Below, piece by piece: positions 36,009 through 45,910 of a stretch of 64,000 bases of DNA; position 1 is the first letter of the stretch; each line of letters begins with the position of its first letter. The stretch is from Metasolibacillus fluoroglycofenilyticus. Lineage in GTDB: Bacteria > Bacillota > Bacilli > Bacillales_A > Planococcaceae. Made by a program: the position numbers and the translations under genes. Under the pieces are notes generated by a model. It made no database searches. It was not told the DNA's origin and saw only the letters and a program-made list of their open reading frames with translations. Location: assembly GCF_003049645.1 (NCBI RefSeq), contig NZ_PYWK01000001.1:310001-374000 (forward strand), given 5' to 3'.

Positions 36009-36659
36009 ATGAAATTTTTTATTGATACAGCAAACTTTGAAGAAATCAAAGAAGCCTACTCATGGGGGATTTTATCTGGTGTTACGACAAACCCATCGCT
36101 AGTAGCAAAGGAGCCAGGTGTTAACTTCCATGATCGCCTAAAGGAAATCGCAGAGCTTGTTGACGGCTCAGTTTCTGGTGAGGTTATTTCTTTAGATGCT
36201 GAAGGAATGATTAGAGAAGGCGAGGAGCTAGCTGCAATTCATCCAAATATTACAGTGAAGCTACCGATGACGCCAGAAGGTTTAAAGGCATGTAAACATT
36301 TCTCTGAAAAAGGTATTAAAACAAACGTAACGCTTATTTTCAGCGCCAATCAAGCTTTAATGGCTGCCCGCGCAGGTGCAACTTACGTCTCTCCATTTCT
36401 AGGTCGTTTAGATGATATCGGACATAATGGTGTAGAGTTAATTTCTACAATTGCAGATATTTTCACGATACACGATATTAAAACAGAAATCATTGCTGCA
36501 TCAATCCGTCACCCACAGCATATTACAGACGCAGCTCTAGCTGGTGCTCATATCTCAACAACACCATTTAAAGTATTACAGCAATTATTCAACCATCCAT
36601 TAACAGATAAAGGAATTGAAGGGTTTTTAGCGGACTGGTCAAAGCGCCAAGGACAATAA
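36009..36659 (+). CDS. tal: Transaldolase, short fructose-6-phosphate aldolase-like type
   Basis: A 216-residue class I aldolase-fold enzyme, as B. subtilis YwjH. It shows [16 protein letters not shown], and the Schiff-base Lys in I-T-V-K-L-P-M-T. The short length fits the single-domain TalC/FSA subfamily. It transfers dihydroxyacetone units in the pentose phosphate pathway. An AGGAGG site lies 9 bases before the ATG. It is flanked by fbaA and murA. Confidence 0.95.
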   Translation: MKFFIDTANFEEIKEAYSWGILSGVTTNPSLVAKEPGVNFHDRLKEIAELVDGSVSGEVISLDAEGMIREGEELAAIHPNITVKLPMTPEGLKACKHFSEKGIKTNVTLIFSANQALMAARAGATYVSPFLGRLDDIGHNGVELISTIADIFTIHDIKTEIIAASIRHPQHITDAALAGAHISTTPFKVLQQLFNHPLTDKGIEGFLADWSKRQGQ

Positions 36660-36689
36660 AAAACACTTTCACTTTGAGGGAGATTCGTT

Positions 36690-37961
36690 ATGGATGTTTA
36701 TAAAATCACAGGACAACGACGTTTAAAAGGTACAGTGAAAGTTAGTGGAGCCAAAAATAGTGCAGTTGCTTTAATTCCGGCATCAATCCTAGCGAGTTCC
36801 TCCGTCACAATTGAAGGAATCCCTGCAATTTCAGACGCATGGACATTGAAAGCTTTACTAGAAGAAATTGGTGGGGAAGTGTCATTCGAGGACGGGCAAA
36901 TGACAGTTGACCCAAGCAAGATGACAGCAATGCCACTGCCAAATGGCAATGTGAAAAAGCTACGTGCCTCATACTATATGATGGGCGCAATGCTAGGTCG
37001 CTTTAAAAAAGCAGTTATTGGCTTACCTGGAGGCTGTTTCTTAGGACCACGCCCAATTGACCAGCATATTAAAGGCTTTGAGGCATTAGGTGCAACAGTG
37101 TCAAATGAGCATGGTGCAATTTATTTACGTGCTGACGAATTGATAGGTGCGAAAATTTATTTAGACGTAGCAAGTGTAGGTGCAACTATTAATATTATGC
37201 TTGCCGCTGTTCGCGCAAAAGGACGCACAGTTATTGAGAATGCTGCGAAAGAACCAGAAATTATTGACGTTGCCACATTGTTAACAAATATGGGTGCGAA
37301 AATTAAAGGTGCAGGTACGAGCGTGATTCGCATTGATGGTGTAGAGGACTTACATGGTACAAATCATACGATTATTCCCGACCGTATTGAAGCCTCTACC
37401 TTTACGATTATGGCGGCAGCTATTGGTGATGGTGTCACAATTGATAACGTCATCCCATTGCATTTAGAGTCATTAGTAGCTAAATTAAGGGAAATGGGCG
37501 TTAAAGTAGAAATAGGAGAAGAAAGTATTTTTATACCAAAGCAAACAACTGATTTAACTGCTGTCGATATAAAAACACTTGTTTATCCTGGTATTGCCAC
37601 AGATATTCAGCAGCCTTTATCTGTGCTACTAACACAAGCAAATGGCTCTTCAAAAGTAACGGATACAATCTATTCTGCAAGATTTAAGCATATTGACGAG
37701 CTGCGTAGAATGAATGCAAATGCACGAGTTGAGGGCAATACAGCAATTATTCAAGGGCCTACACAATTGCAAGGCTCAACTGTCACTGCCACAGATTTAC
37801 GTGCGGGTGCAGCATTAGTATTAGCTGGATTAATTGCAGAAGGCGAAACAGAAATTCACGACATTTACCATATCGAGCGGGGTTACGGTGGATTGATTGA
37901 AAAACTTTGTGCACTTGGAGCGGAAATTCACCGTGAAACAATTGTACATACAAGCAAATAA
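36690..37961 (+). CDS. murA: UDP-N-acetylglucosamine 1-carboxyvinyltransferase
   Basis: A 423-residue enzyme of the first committed step of peptidoglycan synthesis, adding enolpyruvate to UDP-GlcNAc. Lys22 lies in S-G-A-K-N-S-A-V and the catalytic, fosfomycin-reactive Cys116 in [14 protein letters not shown] and the G-A-A-L-V-L-A-G end motif are present. Low-GC Gram-positives usually have two paralogues; the fbaA-tal-glpX-rho neighbourhood corresponds to the second one (MurAB/MurZ) of B. subtilis. Confidence 0.96.
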   Translation: MDVYKITGQRRLKGTVKVSGAKNSAVALIPASILASSSVTIEGIPAISDAWTLKALLEEIGGEVSFEDGQMTVDPSKMTAMPLPNGNVKKLRASYYMMGAMLGRFKKAVIGLPGGCFLGPRPIDQHIKGFEALGATVSNEHGAIYLRADELIGAKIYLDVASVGATINIMLAAVRAKGRTVIENAAKEPEIIDVATLLTNMGAKIKGAGTSVIRIDGVEDLHGTNHTIIPDRIEASTFTIMAAAIGDGVTIDNVIPLHLESLVAKLREMGVKVEIGEESIFIPKQTTDLTAVDIKTLVYPGIATDIQQPLSVLLTQANGSSKVTDTIYSARFKHIDELRRMNANARVEGNTAIIQGPTQLQGSTVTATDLRAGAALVLAGLIAEGETEIHDIYHIERGYGGLIEKLCALGAEIHRETIVHTSK

Positions 37962-38024
37962 TTGACTGTTTACAATCGACGAAAAAGAAACCGTGAAGGT
38001 ATGATAGCAGGAGGAAAAGGAAAC

Positions 38025-38981
38025 ATGGAACGCAGTTTATCAATGGAAGTAGTACGAGTAACAGAAGCAGCAGCGATTGCCTCTGCGAAATGGATGGGAC
38101 GAGGCGAAAAAGTAGCTGCCGATGATGCAGCTACAACGGCGATGCGTACGATGTTCGATACAATTCCAATGCACGCGACAGTAGTAATTGGGGAAGGCGA
38201 AATGGACGAAGCGCCAATGCTTTATATTGGCGAAGAGCTTGGATTACGCAACGGTGGTCCAGAGGTTGACATCGCTGTAGACCCATTAGAGGGTACGAAT
38301 ATTATTGCTAAAGGAGCAAACGGCGCAATGACAGTGTTAGCAATTGCAGACCGCGGTAACTTGCTCAATGCACCAGATATGTATATGGATAAAATTGCTG
38401 TTGGCCCCGAGGCTGCGGGTAAAATTGATATTAATGCTTCTGTCACATATAATTTATTACAAGTTGCCAAAGCAAAAAATAAAAATGTCTCCGATGTTGT
38501 GGCTACATTACTGGATCGACCACGCCATCAAGCGATTGTCGATGAAATTCGTGAGGCAGGAGCGCGCATTAAGTTTATTCAAGATGGGGATGTAGGCGCA
38601 GCAATTAATACAGCATTCGATGAGACAGGTATCGATATTATGTTTGGTATCGGTGGCGCACCAGAAGGCGTCATCTCAGCAGTTGCGTTGAAATGCTTAG
38701 GTGGCGATTTCCAAGCGAAACTTGTACCTGAAAATGAAGAACAGTTAGAACGTTGTAATAAAATGGGCATTGATGTGAATAAAGTATTGTATATGGACGA
38801 TTTGGTAAAAGGTGATGATGCTATTTTTGCAGCAACGGCTGTAACAGACTGTGAGCTTTTACGAGGCGTTCAATACAAAGGAGCATATGCCTTAACACAT
38901 TCAGTTGTAATGCGTGCTAAATCGGGAACTGTACGATTTATTGAAGGTCGTCACAGCATTGAGAAAAAACCAACGTATTAA
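38025..38981 (+). CDS. glpX: Class II fructose-1,6-bisphosphatase (GlpX)
   Basis: A 318-residue metal-dependent phosphatase of gluconeogenesis. Key motifs: D-D-A-A-T at the N-terminus, [11 protein letters not shown], the D-P-L-E-G-T-N metal/phosphate loop and G-I-G-G-A-P-E-G. I start at the ATG at 38025 (GGAGG and AAAGG before it). The frame is open upstream to 37962, but a product starting there would have a basic stretch not expected in GlpX. It follows murA by 63 bases. Confidence 0.95.
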   Translation: MERSLSMEVVRVTEAAAIASAKWMGRGEKVAADDAATTAMRTMFDTIPMHATVVIGEGEMDEAPMLYIGEELGLRNGGPEVDIAVDPLEGTNIIAKGANGAMTVLAIADRGNLLNAPDMYMDKIAVGPEAAGKIDINASVTYNLLQVAKAKNKNVSDVVATLLDRPRHQAIVDEIREAGARIKFIQDGDVGAAINTAFDETGIDIMFGIGGAPEGVISAVALKCLGGDFQAKLVPENEEQLERCNKMGIDVNKVLYMDDLVKGDDAIFAATAVTDCELLRGVQYKGAYALTHSVVMRAKSGTVRFIEGRHSIEKKPTY

Positions 38982-38994
38982 GCTTCTCTACGAT

Positions 38995-39021
38995 AGGGCT
39001 GAGTTGAATCAGCCCTGCTCT
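38995..39021 (+). terminator. Hairpin after glpX
   Basis: AGGGCTGA pairs with TCAGCCCT over a 6-base loop, followed by GCTCTTCTT rather than a pure T-run. Confidence 0.6.
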
Positions 39022-39074
39022 TCTTAAGAACAATTCTCCGACAAGTAAAATTTTAAAAAGACTGGGGTCATCAT

Positions 39075-40358
39075 ATGACAGCTCTTACAATTGGGCAATT
39101 AGAAAATATGACATTAAAAGAGCTTTACGCTCTTGCACGAGATTATAAAATTTCATATTATAGCAAATTAACAAAAAAAGAATTAATTTTTGCGATTTTA
39201 AAAACACGTTCCGAGCAGGAAGGCTTCTTCTTTATGGAAGGGGTACTTGAAATTGTATCGCAGGAAGGCTTTGGATTTTTACGTCCAATCAACTACTCAC
39301 CTTCTAAAGAAGACATATATATTTCTGCCTCGCAAATTCGACGTTTTGATTTACGTAATGGTGATAAAGTTTCAGGGAAGGTACGTCCACCAAAAGAAAA
39401 TGAGCGCTATTATGGCTTATTACAGGTAGATGCAGTAAATGGTGAAGACCCTGAAGTTGCAAAAGAGCGAGTGCATTTCCCTGCCTTAACACCACTTTAT
39501 CCAGACCGTCAAATTAAACTAGAAACAACATCTAAAAAATTATCTACACGTATCATGGATTTAATTGCACCGGTAGGATTTGGCCAGCGCGGTTTAATTG
39601 TCGCGCCACCGAAAGCAGGGAAGACATCTTTATTAAAGGAAATTGCAAATGCGATTACGACAAATTACCCTGAGGCAGAGTTAATCGTATTATTAATCGA
39701 TGAGCGACCTGAAGAGGTAACAGATATTGAGCGTTCCGTAAAAGCGGACGTTGTTTCCTCGACATTCGATGAAGTACCTGAAAATCATGTCAAGGTAGCA
39801 GAAATCGTACTAGAGCGTGCGCGTCGTTTAGTAGAGCATAAACGTGATGTAATTATTTTAATGGACTCTATTACTCGTCTAGCGCGCGCTTATAACTTAG
39901 TTATTCCACCAAGTGGACGTACATTATCAGGCGGTATTGATCCTGCCGCATTCCATCGCCCAAAACGCTTCTTCGGCTCAGCCCGTAATATTGAAGAGGG
40001 TGGAAGTTTAACAATTTTAGCAACAGCTTTAGTTGATACAGGAAGCCGTATGGATGAAGTTATTTATGAGGAGTTTAAAGGTACAGGGAACTTAGAGCTG
40101 CATTTAGACCGAGCTTTAGCAGAGCGTCGAATTTTCCCTGCTTTAGATATTCGTCGCTCGGGTACGCGAAAAGAGGAATTGCTTATTCCAAAAGAGCAGC
40201 TAGATAAACTATGGGCAATTCGCAAAACATTTAGTGATGCACCAGACTTTGCTGAAAAGTTTTTACGCAAGTTGCGCACAACGGAAACAAACGAAGAATT
40301 TTTCGACAAGCTCAATGAGGACATGAAAAAAGCAACGAATGGTAAAGGGTTATTATAG
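39075..40358 (+). CDS. rho: Transcription termination factor Rho
   Basis: A 427-residue hexameric RNA helicase ending untranslated transcripts. Parts: N-terminal helical domain ([10 protein letters not shown]), cold-shock-type RNA-binding domain with E-G-F-G-F-L-R-P, then a RecA-type motor with Walker [10 protein letters not shown] and Walker [13 protein letters not shown]. The R-L-A-R-A-Y-N and [12 protein letters not shown] segments are the Q and R loops. Normal length for Gram-positive Rho. Position before rpmE is conserved, but here a 16-kb iron-uptake island lies between rho and rpmE. Confidence 0.98.
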   Translation: MTALTIGQLENMTLKELYALARDYKISYYSKLTKKELIFAILKTRSEQEGFFFMEGVLEIVSQEGFGFLRPINYSPSKEDIYISASQIRRFDLRNGDKVSGKVRPPKENERYYGLLQVDAVNGEDPEVAKERVHFPALTPLYPDRQIKLETTSKKLSTRIMDLIAPVGFGQRGLIVAPPKAGKTSLLKEIANAITTNYPEAELIVLLIDERPEEVTDIERSVKADVVSSTFDEVPENHVKVAEIVLERARRLVEHKRDVIILMDSITRLARAYNLVIPPSGRTLSGGIDPAAFHRPKRFFGSARNIEEGGSLTILATALVDTGSRMDEVIYEEFKGTGNLELHLDRALAERRIFPALDIRRSGTRKEELLIPKEQLDKLWAIRKTFSDAPDFAEKFLRKLRTTETNEEFFDKLNEDMKKATNGKGLL

Positions 40359-40490
40359 GTGATAAACCTTTTGCAATAAGCTGATTTTCGCTGAATGGTG
40401 CAATTTCCCACATCTTCGTATGATAAGCACGCTAGTGTGCTTGAATTTTTGATAGAAGGGAACAGCGCATCGAATACTTGATAGATTATG

Positions 40491-40543
40491 AACAGCAGAT
40501 AAAGCTCGTAGCCTTAAGCGCGAGAAAAATCTGCTGTTTTTCT
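40491..40543 (+). terminator. rho terminator
   Basis: AACAGCAGAT pairs with ATCTGCTGTT across a loop containing GCTCG/CGCGAG, followed by TTTTCTTG. Confidence 0.8.
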
Positions 40544-40578
40544 TGTAGTTAGACGAAATTCAGTTACTTTGATAGGGG

Positions 40579-40617
40579 CTGTCCCAAAAAGCCGTGCATA
40601 GCCGGCTTTTGGGACAG
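40579..40617. terminator. Second hairpin after rho
   Basis: CTGTCCCAAAAAGCCG pairs with CGGCTTTTGGGACAG (one bulged A), no T-run outside the stem. The same GGCTGTCC-type hairpin recurs in several gaps. Between 40620 and 40790 I see nothing assignable. Confidence 0.5.
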
Positions 40618-40789
40618 TAGCGATGACCTTTTACAAAAGTGTTGACTCATATAAATACGGAAGGTCTCATTTGCAAGTGTGACGAACACTCGCTTTAGCA
40701 GTGTTTCTCTTCGTAAAAGAGAAGCGATGAAAACTTTTATTTCAATGCATCGTCAAAACAAAATGGACTTTCTCCTATTAACGCAGGCG

Positions 40790-41049
40790 TGTTGATTATG
40801 TAAATGCCTCCTATTGATTGGCGTGTTTTTAGGGAGAAATACTTTTTTAGGCAGACACTTGTTGATTGAAGTAGAGGATGGCGAGTGCTCCTAGTGGCTA
40901 CTCGTTGCAAAGTAAACTTTCCAGCAGAAAGAGTGCGAGCTGTAAATCCATTTATTTCGGTATTTGCCGAAATAAATTAGTTGAAGCCGCACCTGCAACG
41001 GAAAACGATGATTTTTAGGTATTATCTGTAAAATAAAGGATAATCAACA
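40790..41049. repeat. Inverted-repeat (MITE-like) element, copy 1
   Basis: A 260-base non-coding element with terminal inverted repeats: TGTTGATTATGTAAA at the left and, inverted, TGTTGATTATCCTTTA at the right. Inside lie AGGCAGACACTTGTTGATTG and AAATAAATTAGTTGAAGCCG, shared with copy 2 at 57423-57705. The inner TTGATTGAAGTAGAGG / GCAACGGAAAACG ends form a second nested inverted repeat. It ends 31-36 bases before the AraC-type gene. Confidence 0.78.
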
Positions 41050-41085
41050 AGCCTGCTATTAACGATAAAAGAAAGGGGAATGGCG

Positions 41086-42651
41086 TTGTTTCATTTTCTT
41101 GATATTGAAGTGTTGAATAGCAAATTGAAACGATATGAACAGCAAAATCTTGAAAGTAACTACATATTGCTTGTCACAAAGGGAGAGGTCAATGTTACTA
41201 AAGATGACAAACAATATTACTTAACTAAAAATAGCATGTATATTTGCTCTAAGCAGAAACATCTTGCACTTCAGATAGATTTAGAGAATGTTGTCACTGC
41301 TTATCTTATTCGCTTTGACATGCATGAAAAGGAGCAAAACATTATACCTGTAAAGGAAGCAGGTGAAAAAATCTATTTAGCACAAACAGGAGAAATTATT
41401 GAACTATGCAACCGACTTGTCTGGCTCTCGAAAAGTCCAATAAAAGAAGACCAACTGCTTGGACAAGCCAATTTTTATATGCTGCTACATGCTATTGTAA
41501 AAAATCGTATATCTTCAGATAGAAATTTACTAGGTATGCTAGAAAAAACAAAGCAACATATACAATATCATTTTCATGAATCCATTCAAGTGAAGGATTT
41601 AGCCCAAATGATGAATATAAGCTCTAAGTATTATATGGAGCTATTTAGAAAACAATTTGGTCTTAGCGCTACCCAATATTTAACGAAAGTGAGAATTGAA
41701 GCATCGAAATGGCTGCTGATAAAAGAGAATAAAACGCTTCGGGAAATAGCTAGTGAGGTAGGCTATAAAGATGAATTTTATTTCAGCAGAAGATTTAAGC
41801 AAGAAGTTGGGGTTTTCCCCTCGTTATTTATGAAAAGTCGTAGAAAGAATATCGTTGTGTTAGATAGCTCCTTTTTTGGTTTACTTGCACCTTTACACTA
41901 TATTCCAGTTGCAGCACCTCTTCACCCCACATGGCGATTTTATTATTATAAGGAGTTCGGCAATCATGTAGTGACTCATTTAGTTGTCGGTAGAACACCT
42001 CCTATTTTAAATGAAAATATTATGCTGCTACAGCGAAAAAATATTCAATACGACCTCATACTCTGTTTAGATAATATCAACGAGGAACAGCTCACTTCAT
42101 TGCAAAAGCTAGGTCATGTATATCAATTAGCATGGACTCGTTTATCATGGCGAGAACAATTATTAGAAGTGGCTCGGCTTTTAGATGCGGAAAATGAAGC
42201 AAATAATTGGCTAATTGAATATGAGCAGGCTGTGCAAAAGGCTGTAGCCTGCCTAGAAACAACTTATCATGAGCAAACCTTTTTATTTTTATTAGTTATG
42301 GGCAATAAATGTTATCAGTATCAGGATCGTAGCATTCAAGAGGTTTTGTTGGGGGATTTAGGATTACGACTTGCAAATACATTAACGGGCGAGGAACAGC
42401 AATCTGTTACGGTGGGGCAGTTAGCGAAAATAAATCCAGACGTTATAATGGTTCTTGTTTATGAGGATGAGGAATCTATGCAAACATGGAGTGAACTGCA
42501 AGTGGATGAAACATGGCTTGAATTGAAGTCTGTACGCAATCGAAATGTATATAGGCTGACACATTTCCCATGGCGTGATTATGCACCTTTACCACATTAT
42601 CTCATGGTGAAGGAAATAGAAAAACGGTTAACCTCCAAAAGTTCATCATAA
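41086..42651 (+). CDS. Btr-like AraC regulator with siderophore-binding-type domain
   Basis: A roughly 521-residue regulator. Part 1 (about 1-145) is a sensor-like beta region. Part 2 (about 148-250) is an AraC double helix-turn-helix: V-K-D-L-A-Q-M-M-N-I-S, L-R-E-I-A-S-E-V-G-Y, F-Y-F-S-R-R-F-K. Part 3 (about 265-520) is a TroA/FeuA-like ligand-binding domain without any signal peptide, as in B. subtilis Btr, which senses ferri-siderophore in the cytoplasm and activates uptake genes. GAAAGGGG touches the ATG at 41080 but lies 7 bases from the TTG at 41086, so I prefer the TTG; the ATG remains possible. It likely controls the iron genes downstream. Confidence 0.87.
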   Translation: MFHFLDIEVLNSKLKRYEQQNLESNYILLVTKGEVNVTKDDKQYYLTKNSMYICSKQKHLALQIDLENVVTAYLIRFDMHEKEQNIIPVKEAGEKIYLAQTGEIIELCNRLVWLSKSPIKEDQLLGQANFYMLLHAIVKNRISSDRNLLGMLEKTKQHIQYHFHESIQVKDLAQMMNISSKYYMELFRKQFGLSATQYLTKVRIEASKWLLIKENKTLREIASEVGYKDEFYFSRRFKQEVGVFPSLFMKSRRKNIVVLDSSFFGLLAPLHYIPVAAPLHPTWRFYYYKEFGNHVVTHLVVGRTPPILNENIMLLQRKNIQYDLILCLDNINEEQLTSLQKLGHVYQLAWTRLSWREQLLEVARLLDAENEANNWLIEYEQAVQKAVACLETTYHEQTFLFLLVMGNKCYQYQDRSIQEVLLGDLGLRLANTLTGEEQQSVTVGQLAKINPDVIMVLVYEDEESMQTWSELQVDETWLELKSVRNRNVYRLTHFPWRDYAPLPHYLMVKEIEKRLTSKSSS

Positions 42652-42697
42652 CAACCTCCTTTTCTACATGGACGAGAGGGAACTATTTATTTATCAT

Positions 42698-42712
42698 TGA
42701 TAATAGTTCTCA
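42698..42712 (+). promoter_or_regulatory. Fur box before the first siderophore lipoprotein
   Basis: TGATAATAGTTCTCA matches the 7-1-7 Fur consensus TGATAATNATTATCA at 12 or more of 14 positions, and a CATTCTCATT extension follows. It lies 38 bases before the start at 42750. Confidence 0.68.
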
Positions 42713-42749
42713 TTCTCATTGGGGGCTAAGTGTAGAGGAGGCGTTCTTG

Positions 42750-43697
42750 ATGAAGAAAACAATGATTATATTGAGTATTTTCATGTTTATTTTTGTATTA
42801 TCAGCATGTAAAGAAAAGCAGCAGGGCTCTAGTTTACAAAACGAGGAACAAACAAAAACAATTACTTATTTAAACGATGACTATATAATTCCAGTCAAAC
42901 CGCAAAAAATTATTTTCTTAAATGCTTTTGAGTCAATAGAGGATGCAATTGTTTTAGGGGTTGAGCCATATGCAGCAAGTGCAATTGGGGATGAGGAAGA
43001 GCCTTTTCCTAGCTTTTTTGGGGAAACAACAACCAATACAATTCCACTCCTAGAAACAAGTGGTGACAGCTTGGAATATATTTTGAAGCTAGCGCCAGAT
43101 TTAATTATTAGTACGGATATGGAAGACCCTAAAATTTTAGAACAGCTAGAGAAAATTGCTCCAGTAATTCCAACATCGCATTATGGACCAGACTGGCAGG
43201 CGAATCTTGAAATGCTTGCAGAGGTGACAGGAAAAACAGAGAAAGCGAAAGCACTTATTGAAAACTATCATCAAGATAAGCGAGAAGCAGTTAGCTATTT
43301 AAGCTCTTTCCAAGAGAAAGATGTAATGGCAATTCGTGTTAGGGGTGGCGAGATGATGGTTTATCCTGAAGATGTCTTCCTGAACGATGTACTGTACGGC
43401 GAATTAAATCTCCGAGTACCAAAAAGCATTCAACAAGTAAATCAGCAAACAGTGATTTCGTTAGAAGGTCTTTATCAGGCTAATCCAGATTACATTTTTA
43501 TTCAATATGATTTATATGAAAATGATATGGATGGAAGTATACTAGATGAGCTGCAGCAGAGTGAGGTGTGGAAAGGGCTAAAGGCAGTTCAAAGCAATCA
43601 AGTATTTGTTAACAAGATTGACCCACTCGTTATGGGGGGCGGTACATTAAATGGTCGAATCCGCATTTTAGAAGCGGCAATGCAAACGATAAAGTAA
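42750..43697 (+). CDS. Iron-siderophore substrate-binding lipoprotein
   Basis: A 315-residue lipoprotein. The signal M-K-K-T-M-I-I-L-S-I-F-M-F ends in the lipobox V-L-S-A-C. The body is a FhuD/FecB-type two-lobe binder (V-K-P-Q-K-I-I-F-L-N, L-A-P-D-L-I-I-S-T, I-A-P-V-I-P). It lacks the common ...T-D-x-x-G-x-x-x-x-x-P start of many family members, reading I-T-Y-L-N-D-D-Y-I-I-P-V instead. The ATG at 42750 is 8 bases from AGAGGAGG. A Fur box lies upstream. It is followed 24 bases later by a serine-hydrolase-like gene. Confidence 0.9.
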   Translation: MKKTMIILSIFMFIFVLSACKEKQQGSSLQNEEQTKTITYLNDDYIIPVKPQKIIFLNAFESIEDAIVLGVEPYAASAIGDEEEPFPSFFGETTTNTIPLLETSGDSLEYILKLAPDLIISTDMEDPKILEQLEKIAPVIPTSHYGPDWQANLEMLAEVTGKTEKAKALIENYHQDKREAVSYLSSFQEKDVMAIRVRGGEMMVYPEDVFLNDVLYGELNLRVPKSIQQVNQQTVISLEGLYQANPDYIFIQYDLYENDMDGSILDELQQSEVWKGLKAVQSNQVFVNKIDPLVMGGGTLNGRIRILEAAMQTIK

Positions 43698-43721
43698 AAC
43701 AACAACGGAAAGGGGAACTAT

Positions 43722-44792
43722 GTGAATATATCAGAAAAACTTGAGCAACTGTTTTCCACTAGTTTCGAGCGGGGGCTATTTTCAGGGAATGTGCTAGTAG
43801 CTAAAGATGGTAAAGTGCTCTATACAGGGATATTCGGTTTATCGAATTACTATAGTGAAGAACAGCTTACAAGCAACTCTATCTTTGAGCTTGCCTCTGT
43901 TACGAAGCCATTAACAGCTATTGGTATTGGGATTTTAGTGGAGCAAGGAAAGCTTAATTATAGTGATTCTATTGAAAAATGGCTTCCTAATTTCCCATAT
44001 CCTCGCATTACTTTGCGACATGCATTGACACATACATCTGGCTTACCTGATTATATGGAGCTGTTTGAAAAGCATTGGGATTATCAGCGAATTGCGACAA
44101 ATACAGATGTTCTACATTTATTAGCTACATATAGACCCCAACCTTATTTTAATGCTGGGGAGAAATATCAGTATAGTAATACAGGCTATGTTTGTTTAGC
44201 TAGTGTAATTGAAGCAGCAGCCCGTATGCCTTATTCAACCTTTATGCAGAACTATGTTTTCACCCCTGCTAAAATGCACCGTACAAAAATAATGAATCGT
44301 AGATATAAGCCTGAATTTATCGAGGATTTTGCCTATGGCTTTATTCGGAGCGCGGAAAACTCGCCACTCATTTTGCCTGATGGACTACCAGGCTATGAAT
44401 TTGTCAAATATTTAGACGGTATTCAAGGGGATGGCATGATTCATTCAACAATTATAGATTTACTTTCTTTGGACACTAAGCTACGAAGCGGTGATTTACT
44501 TAGTGCATCTTCATTAGATTTAGCTTTATCACCAATTTTGACAGAAGATGGTCAAAAAACGCCTTGTGGCTATGGCTGGTTTATCGATAATATTCCTAAC
44601 ATAGGAATACGAATTTCTCATAGTGGGGGATGGCCAGGCTATTCAACTATGTTAGCTAGTTATCTAGAGGCAGGCTATACTGTCATCCTACTAAGCAATG
44701 TAGAAAACTTATATGCTAAAGAGAGCATGTCCAGTTGGTTACAGCAAGTTGAACAATATATCTCTGAGAGCATTATTAGAGAAACTGAGTAA
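43722..44792 (+). CDS. Beta-lactamase-fold serine hydrolase
   Basis: A 356-residue class C beta-lactamase/PBP4-type enzyme. The active Ser-x-x-Lys is in A-S-V-T-K-P-L, the second motif is Y-S-N (Q-Y-S-N-T-G-Y), and H-S-G-G replaces the K-T-G strand motif. There is no signal peptide, so it should be cytoplasmic. Most such proteins are esterases or peptidases rather than antibiotic resistance enzymes. Set between two Fur-controlled lipoprotein genes and 24 bases after the first, it may hydrolyse an imported ester-type siderophore to release iron; this role is inference from position. GTG start behind AAAGGGG. A terminator follows. Confidence 0.85.
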   Translation: MNISEKLEQLFSTSFERGLFSGNVLVAKDGKVLYTGIFGLSNYYSEEQLTSNSIFELASVTKPLTAIGIGILVEQGKLNYSDSIEKWLPNFPYPRITLRHALTHTSGLPDYMELFEKHWDYQRIATNTDVLHLLATYRPQPYFNAGEKYQYSNTGYVCLASVIEAAARMPYSTFMQNYVFTPAKMHRTKIMNRRYKPEFIEDFAYGFIRSAENSPLILPDGLPGYEFVKYLDGIQGDGMIHSTIIDLLSLDTKLRSGDLLSASSLDLALSPILTEDGQKTPCGYGWFIDNIPNIGIRISHSGGWPGYSTMLASYLEAGYTVILLSNVENLYAKESMSSWLQQVEQYISESIIRETE

Positions 44793-44840
44793 AAAATTAG
44801 GAAGCCACTTCTTACATAGTGAAGCTTTAATATAGAAACT

Positions 44841-44884
44841 AAGGCTGTCCGAAAAGGAATACCTTTTTGGACAGTCTTTTTTAA
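44841..44884 (+). terminator. Terminator after the serine hydrolase gene
   Basis: AAGGCTGTCCGAAAAGG pairs with CCTTTTTGGACAGTCTT over a 4-base loop and ends in TTTTTT. Confidence 0.9.
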
Positions 44885-44891
44885 AATCACA

Positions 44892-44920
44892 TTGATAATG
44901 AGAATCATTATCGTTATAAT
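44892..44920 (+). promoter_or_regulatory. Fur-overlapped promoter of the second lipoprotein gene
   Basis: TTGATA (44892-44897), 17-base spacer, TATAAT (44915-44920). The spacer is GATAATGAGAATCATTATC (44894-44912), one base from the 19-bp Fur consensus, so iron-loaded Fur would block RNA polymerase. This is the template for the two in-frame promoters at 47036 and 48959. Confidence 0.92.
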
Positions 44921-44956
44921 GAGGGAGTATTATAGATAAAACGAGGAGGAGCATTA

Positions 44957-45910
44957 ATGAAGCTTTATATTAAAAAATCATTGTTCGTAATAATAGCGGT
45001 TAGTATGCTGTTCATTTTACCAGCATGTAGTAATAAAAATAAGGATACTTCTGAAGATACGGTAAATGACATGACACGTACAGTAACAGATTCGGTAGGT
45101 CGTAAAGTAGAAATACCGACAAATCCGCAGCGTATCATCGTGGATTGGGATTTAGGTCATGTGTTAGCAGTAGGCATTGTACCAGTAGGCTCAACTACAA
45201 AGGTTATGGGCTATGGTGAGTTTTTAAAAGATTATTATCAGGGGCAAGAAATTGTTGATTTAGGGAATGAGGATGCCGTATCTTTAGAAACTGCTACTAG
45301 TCTGAAGCCAGATTTAATCATTACATATGGGGAAGAAAAAATAGAGCAATATGAGAAAATTGCACCAACTATCGTATTTAGTACGGCTGCTTATGCTGAT
45401 GTGGAGGCAGAAATGACAGCGATAGGTGAGTTTTTAAATCGTCAAGAAGAGGCTAAAAAATTTATGGCAGATTATTCAGCACGTGCAAAGGCAGCTGAAG
45501 AAAAAATAAAGGCTTCTATACCAGAAGGTGTAACATTTTCACTTTTCACATTATCAGATAAGGATATTGCAGTAATCCCAAGTGGTACATCTGGTGGAGA
45601 GGCAATGTATGATTTATTGAGACTTACAGCACCAGCCTCTGTTGAAAAATTGATTGAAGACAGCAATGGAGATTGGCAAAAGCGCCGTATTTCATGGGAA
45701 ATCGTAGGCGACTATGTAGGGGATTATGTAGGCGTTATAGATTACGGGGCGCAGTATGAAGCTACTTCTACATGGAAAAACTTAGATGTTGTCAAGAACA
45801 ATAAAGTCATTACATTTGATGGCAAGTACTTTTTCCTAGCAGACCCAATCTCAGTTATTAATCAAGCAGAGCAAATGGCACAAAAAATAATTGAAGTAGT
45901 AGAAAAGTGA
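44957..45910 (+). CDS. Iron-siderophore substrate-binding lipoprotein
   Basis: A 317-residue lipoprotein with signal M-K-L-Y-I-K-K-S-L-F-V and lipobox I-L-P-A-C, then a polar linker. The body is a hydroxamate-type FhuD/YfiY binder: T-D-S-V-G-R-K-V-E-I-P-T-N-P-Q-R-I, L-K-P-D-L-I-I-T, K-I-A-P-T-I-V, W-K-N-L-D-V-V-K-N-N. GAGGAGG precedes the ATG. It is directly under a Fur-overlapped promoter. Its C-terminal half is clearly similar to the lipoprotein part of the fusion at 48136-49998 (G-D-Y-V-G-D-Y-V, W-x-N-L-D-V-V-K-N-N). Confidence 0.93.
   Translation: MKLYIKKSLFVIIAVSMLFILPACSNKNKDTSEDTVNDMTRTVTDSVGRKVEIPTNPQRIIVDWDLGHVLAVGIVPVGSTTKVMGYGEFLKDYYQGQEIVDLGNEDAVSLETATSLKPDLIITYGEEKIEQYEKIAPTIVFSTAAYADVEAEMTAIGEFLNRQEEAKKFMADYSARAKAAEEKIKASIPEGVTFSLFTLSDKDIAVIPSGTSGGEAMYDLLRLTAPASVEKLIEDSNGDWQKRRISWEIVGDYVGDYVGVIDYGAQYEATSTWKNLDVVKNNKVITFDGKYFFLADPISVINQAEQMAQKIIEVVEK

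Noticed and set aside
43722..44792. Beta-lactamase resistance gene
   Set aside because: No export signal and motifs typical of the broad serine-hydrolase family; context is iron uptake.
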